5,876 nucleotides of DNA from Actinomycetota bacterium (GTDB lineage: Bacteria; Actinomycetota; Actinomycetes; Nanopelagicales; Nanopelagicaceae): contig WLQV01000075.1 in assembly GCA_009697555.1 (NCBI GenBank), positions 1 through 5,876 on the forward strand. Direction: 5' to 3'. Below are positions 5,257 to 5,876 of this stretch, one piece after another. Numbering within the stretch: the first letter of the stretch is position 1; each line of letters opens with the position of its first letter. The position numbers and the translations under genes are program-made. The notes below the pieces were generated by a model that was not told where the DNA came from, searched no databases, and worked only from the letters and a program-made list of their open reading frames with translations.

Positions 5257-5876
5257 CTAGCGATCTGAGAGTGGAATAAATGCGAGATCTTCTGGACCAA
5301 CATAGGTTGCACTTGGGCGAATGATTTTATTATCGATGCGCTGCTCAATGATGTGCGCCGACCATCCAGCAGTGCGAGCAATTACGAAAATTGGAGTAAA
5401 GAAATTAGTTGGGATACCCATCTTTTGATAAGCAACTGCTGAGAACCAATCCAAGTTTGGGAACATTTTCTTGGCATCCCACATCACGCTCTCGATGCGC
5501 TCTGCAATGTCGTACAACTGCAGCGAACCTTCCGCAACTGATAAATCTTTCGCAATCTCTTTGATGACTTCATTGCGCGGATCCGAGACGGTATAGACCG
5601 GATGGCCAAATCCAATCACAACCTCTTTCTTCTCTACTCGCGCGCGGATGTCTTGCTCTGCCTCATCTGGCGTTGAATATCGCTCTTGAATTTCTAGTGC
5701 TACTTCATTGGCACCACCATGCTTAGGTCCGCGGAGGGCGCCAATTCCACCGGTAATTGCAGAGTAGATATCAGAGCCGGTACCAGCGATTACTCGAGCG
5801 GTAAAAGTGGAAGCGTTAAATTCATGTTCAGCATAAAGAATAAGTGAGGCATGCATTGATTTCACCCAGAGTGCAC
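5257..5876 (-). CDS. prpC: 2-methylcitrate synthase PrpC (partial, N-terminus outside window)
   Basis: The C-terminal 205 residues of a citrate synthase-family enzyme that condenses propionyl-CoA with oxaloacetate to 2-methylcitrate, the substrate made for PrpD. The frame stays open to the window edge (the codons before the apparent GTG at 5865 read A-L-W), so the GTG is an internal valine and roughly 170-185 N-terminal residues are missing compared with a usual length near 380-390. Visible family motifs are [16 protein letters not shown], the GPKHGGANE loop with its active-site His, the second His in [10 protein letters not shown], and the catalytic Asp in [12 protein letters not shown]. The C-terminus [19 protein letters not shown] closely matches the Escherichia coli PrpC ending as I remember it, and favours methylcitrate synthase over ordinary citrate synthase. 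The adjacent prpD supports this. The stop is TAG at 5259-5257. Confidence 0.94.
   Translation of the reverse strand, partial: ALWVKSMHASLILYAEHEFNASTFTARVIAGTGSDIYSAITGGIGALRGPKHGGANEVALEIQERYSTPDEAEQDIRARVEKKEVVIGFGHPVYTVSDPRNEVIKEIAKDLSVAEGSLQLYDIAERIESVMWDAKKMFPNLDWFSAVAYQKMGIPTNFFTPIFVIARTAGWSAHIIEQRIDNKIIRPSATYVGPEDLAFIPLSDR

Noticed and set aside
5863..5865. GTG as the start codon of prpC
   Set aside because: The frame remains open to the window edge with PrpC-like residues before it, and the protein would lack half of the citrate synthase fold. It is an internal valine.
1..5876. Novel defence system, mobile element or CRISPR array
   Set aside because: I found no transposase, integrase, regularly spaced repeats, toxin pair or defence domain on either strand. 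The genes present are metabolic, transport and tRNA genes.

Overview
The window looks like chromosomal DNA of a low-to-mid GC actinobacterium. Three things point that way: an FMN riboswitch in front of a PnuC-family transporter (the RibM/PnuX arrangement described in Actinobacteria), a lipoprotein-type amino-acid binding protein of a kind I associate with Actinobacteria, and an AT-leaning base composition with frequent GTG/TTG starts. This would fit freshwater lineages such as Nanopelagicales, but that placement is inference and no marker gene here proves it. Every gene I can support lies on the minus strand, so the window reads biologically from right to left.

Right part (about 3788-5876): the 3' part of prpC (2-methylcitrate synthase, cut by the window edge) is followed 14 bp later by a complete prpD (2-methylcitrate dehydratase). 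They are two consecutive enzymes of the 2-methylcitrate cycle, which oxidises propionyl-CoA. prpD starts at TTG behind a clear ribosome binding site. An 80-bp gap with no convincing terminator leads to a tRNA-Tyr(GTA) gene (3625-3707), which has its own strong intrinsic terminator (3585-3618).

Middle (1026-3497): a compact three-gene ABC importer operon of the polar amino acid type, in the order lipoprotein substrate-binding protein, permease, ATPase. The permease and ATPase overlap by four bases (GTGA). The binding protein and ATPase start at GTG, and the permease start is ambiguous between TTG and ATG. The exact amino acid carried cannot be read from sequence alone.

Left part (1-1025): only 40 bp after the ATPase stop there is a full FMN riboswitch (RFN element, about 856-985), then a structured leader, then a PnuC-like seven-helix membrane protein (82-756). 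Because FMN controls it, the best reading is a riboflavin importer (RibM/PnuX), not a nicotinamide riboside importer. The leader can fold into a hairpin that hides the ribosome binding site, which suggests control of translation. The gene is followed by a very stable hairpin with a 15-bp perfect stem (29-72) that lacks a T-tract on either strand.

Overall the window is ordinary metabolic and transport DNA: propionate breakdown, amino acid uptake, riboflavin uptake and a tRNA. I saw no mobile element, CRISPR array, toxin or defence gene. The points most worth following are the riboswitch and its expression platform, the T-less hairpin, a mismatch in the tRNA T-stem, and the enterobacterial-looking prpCD.
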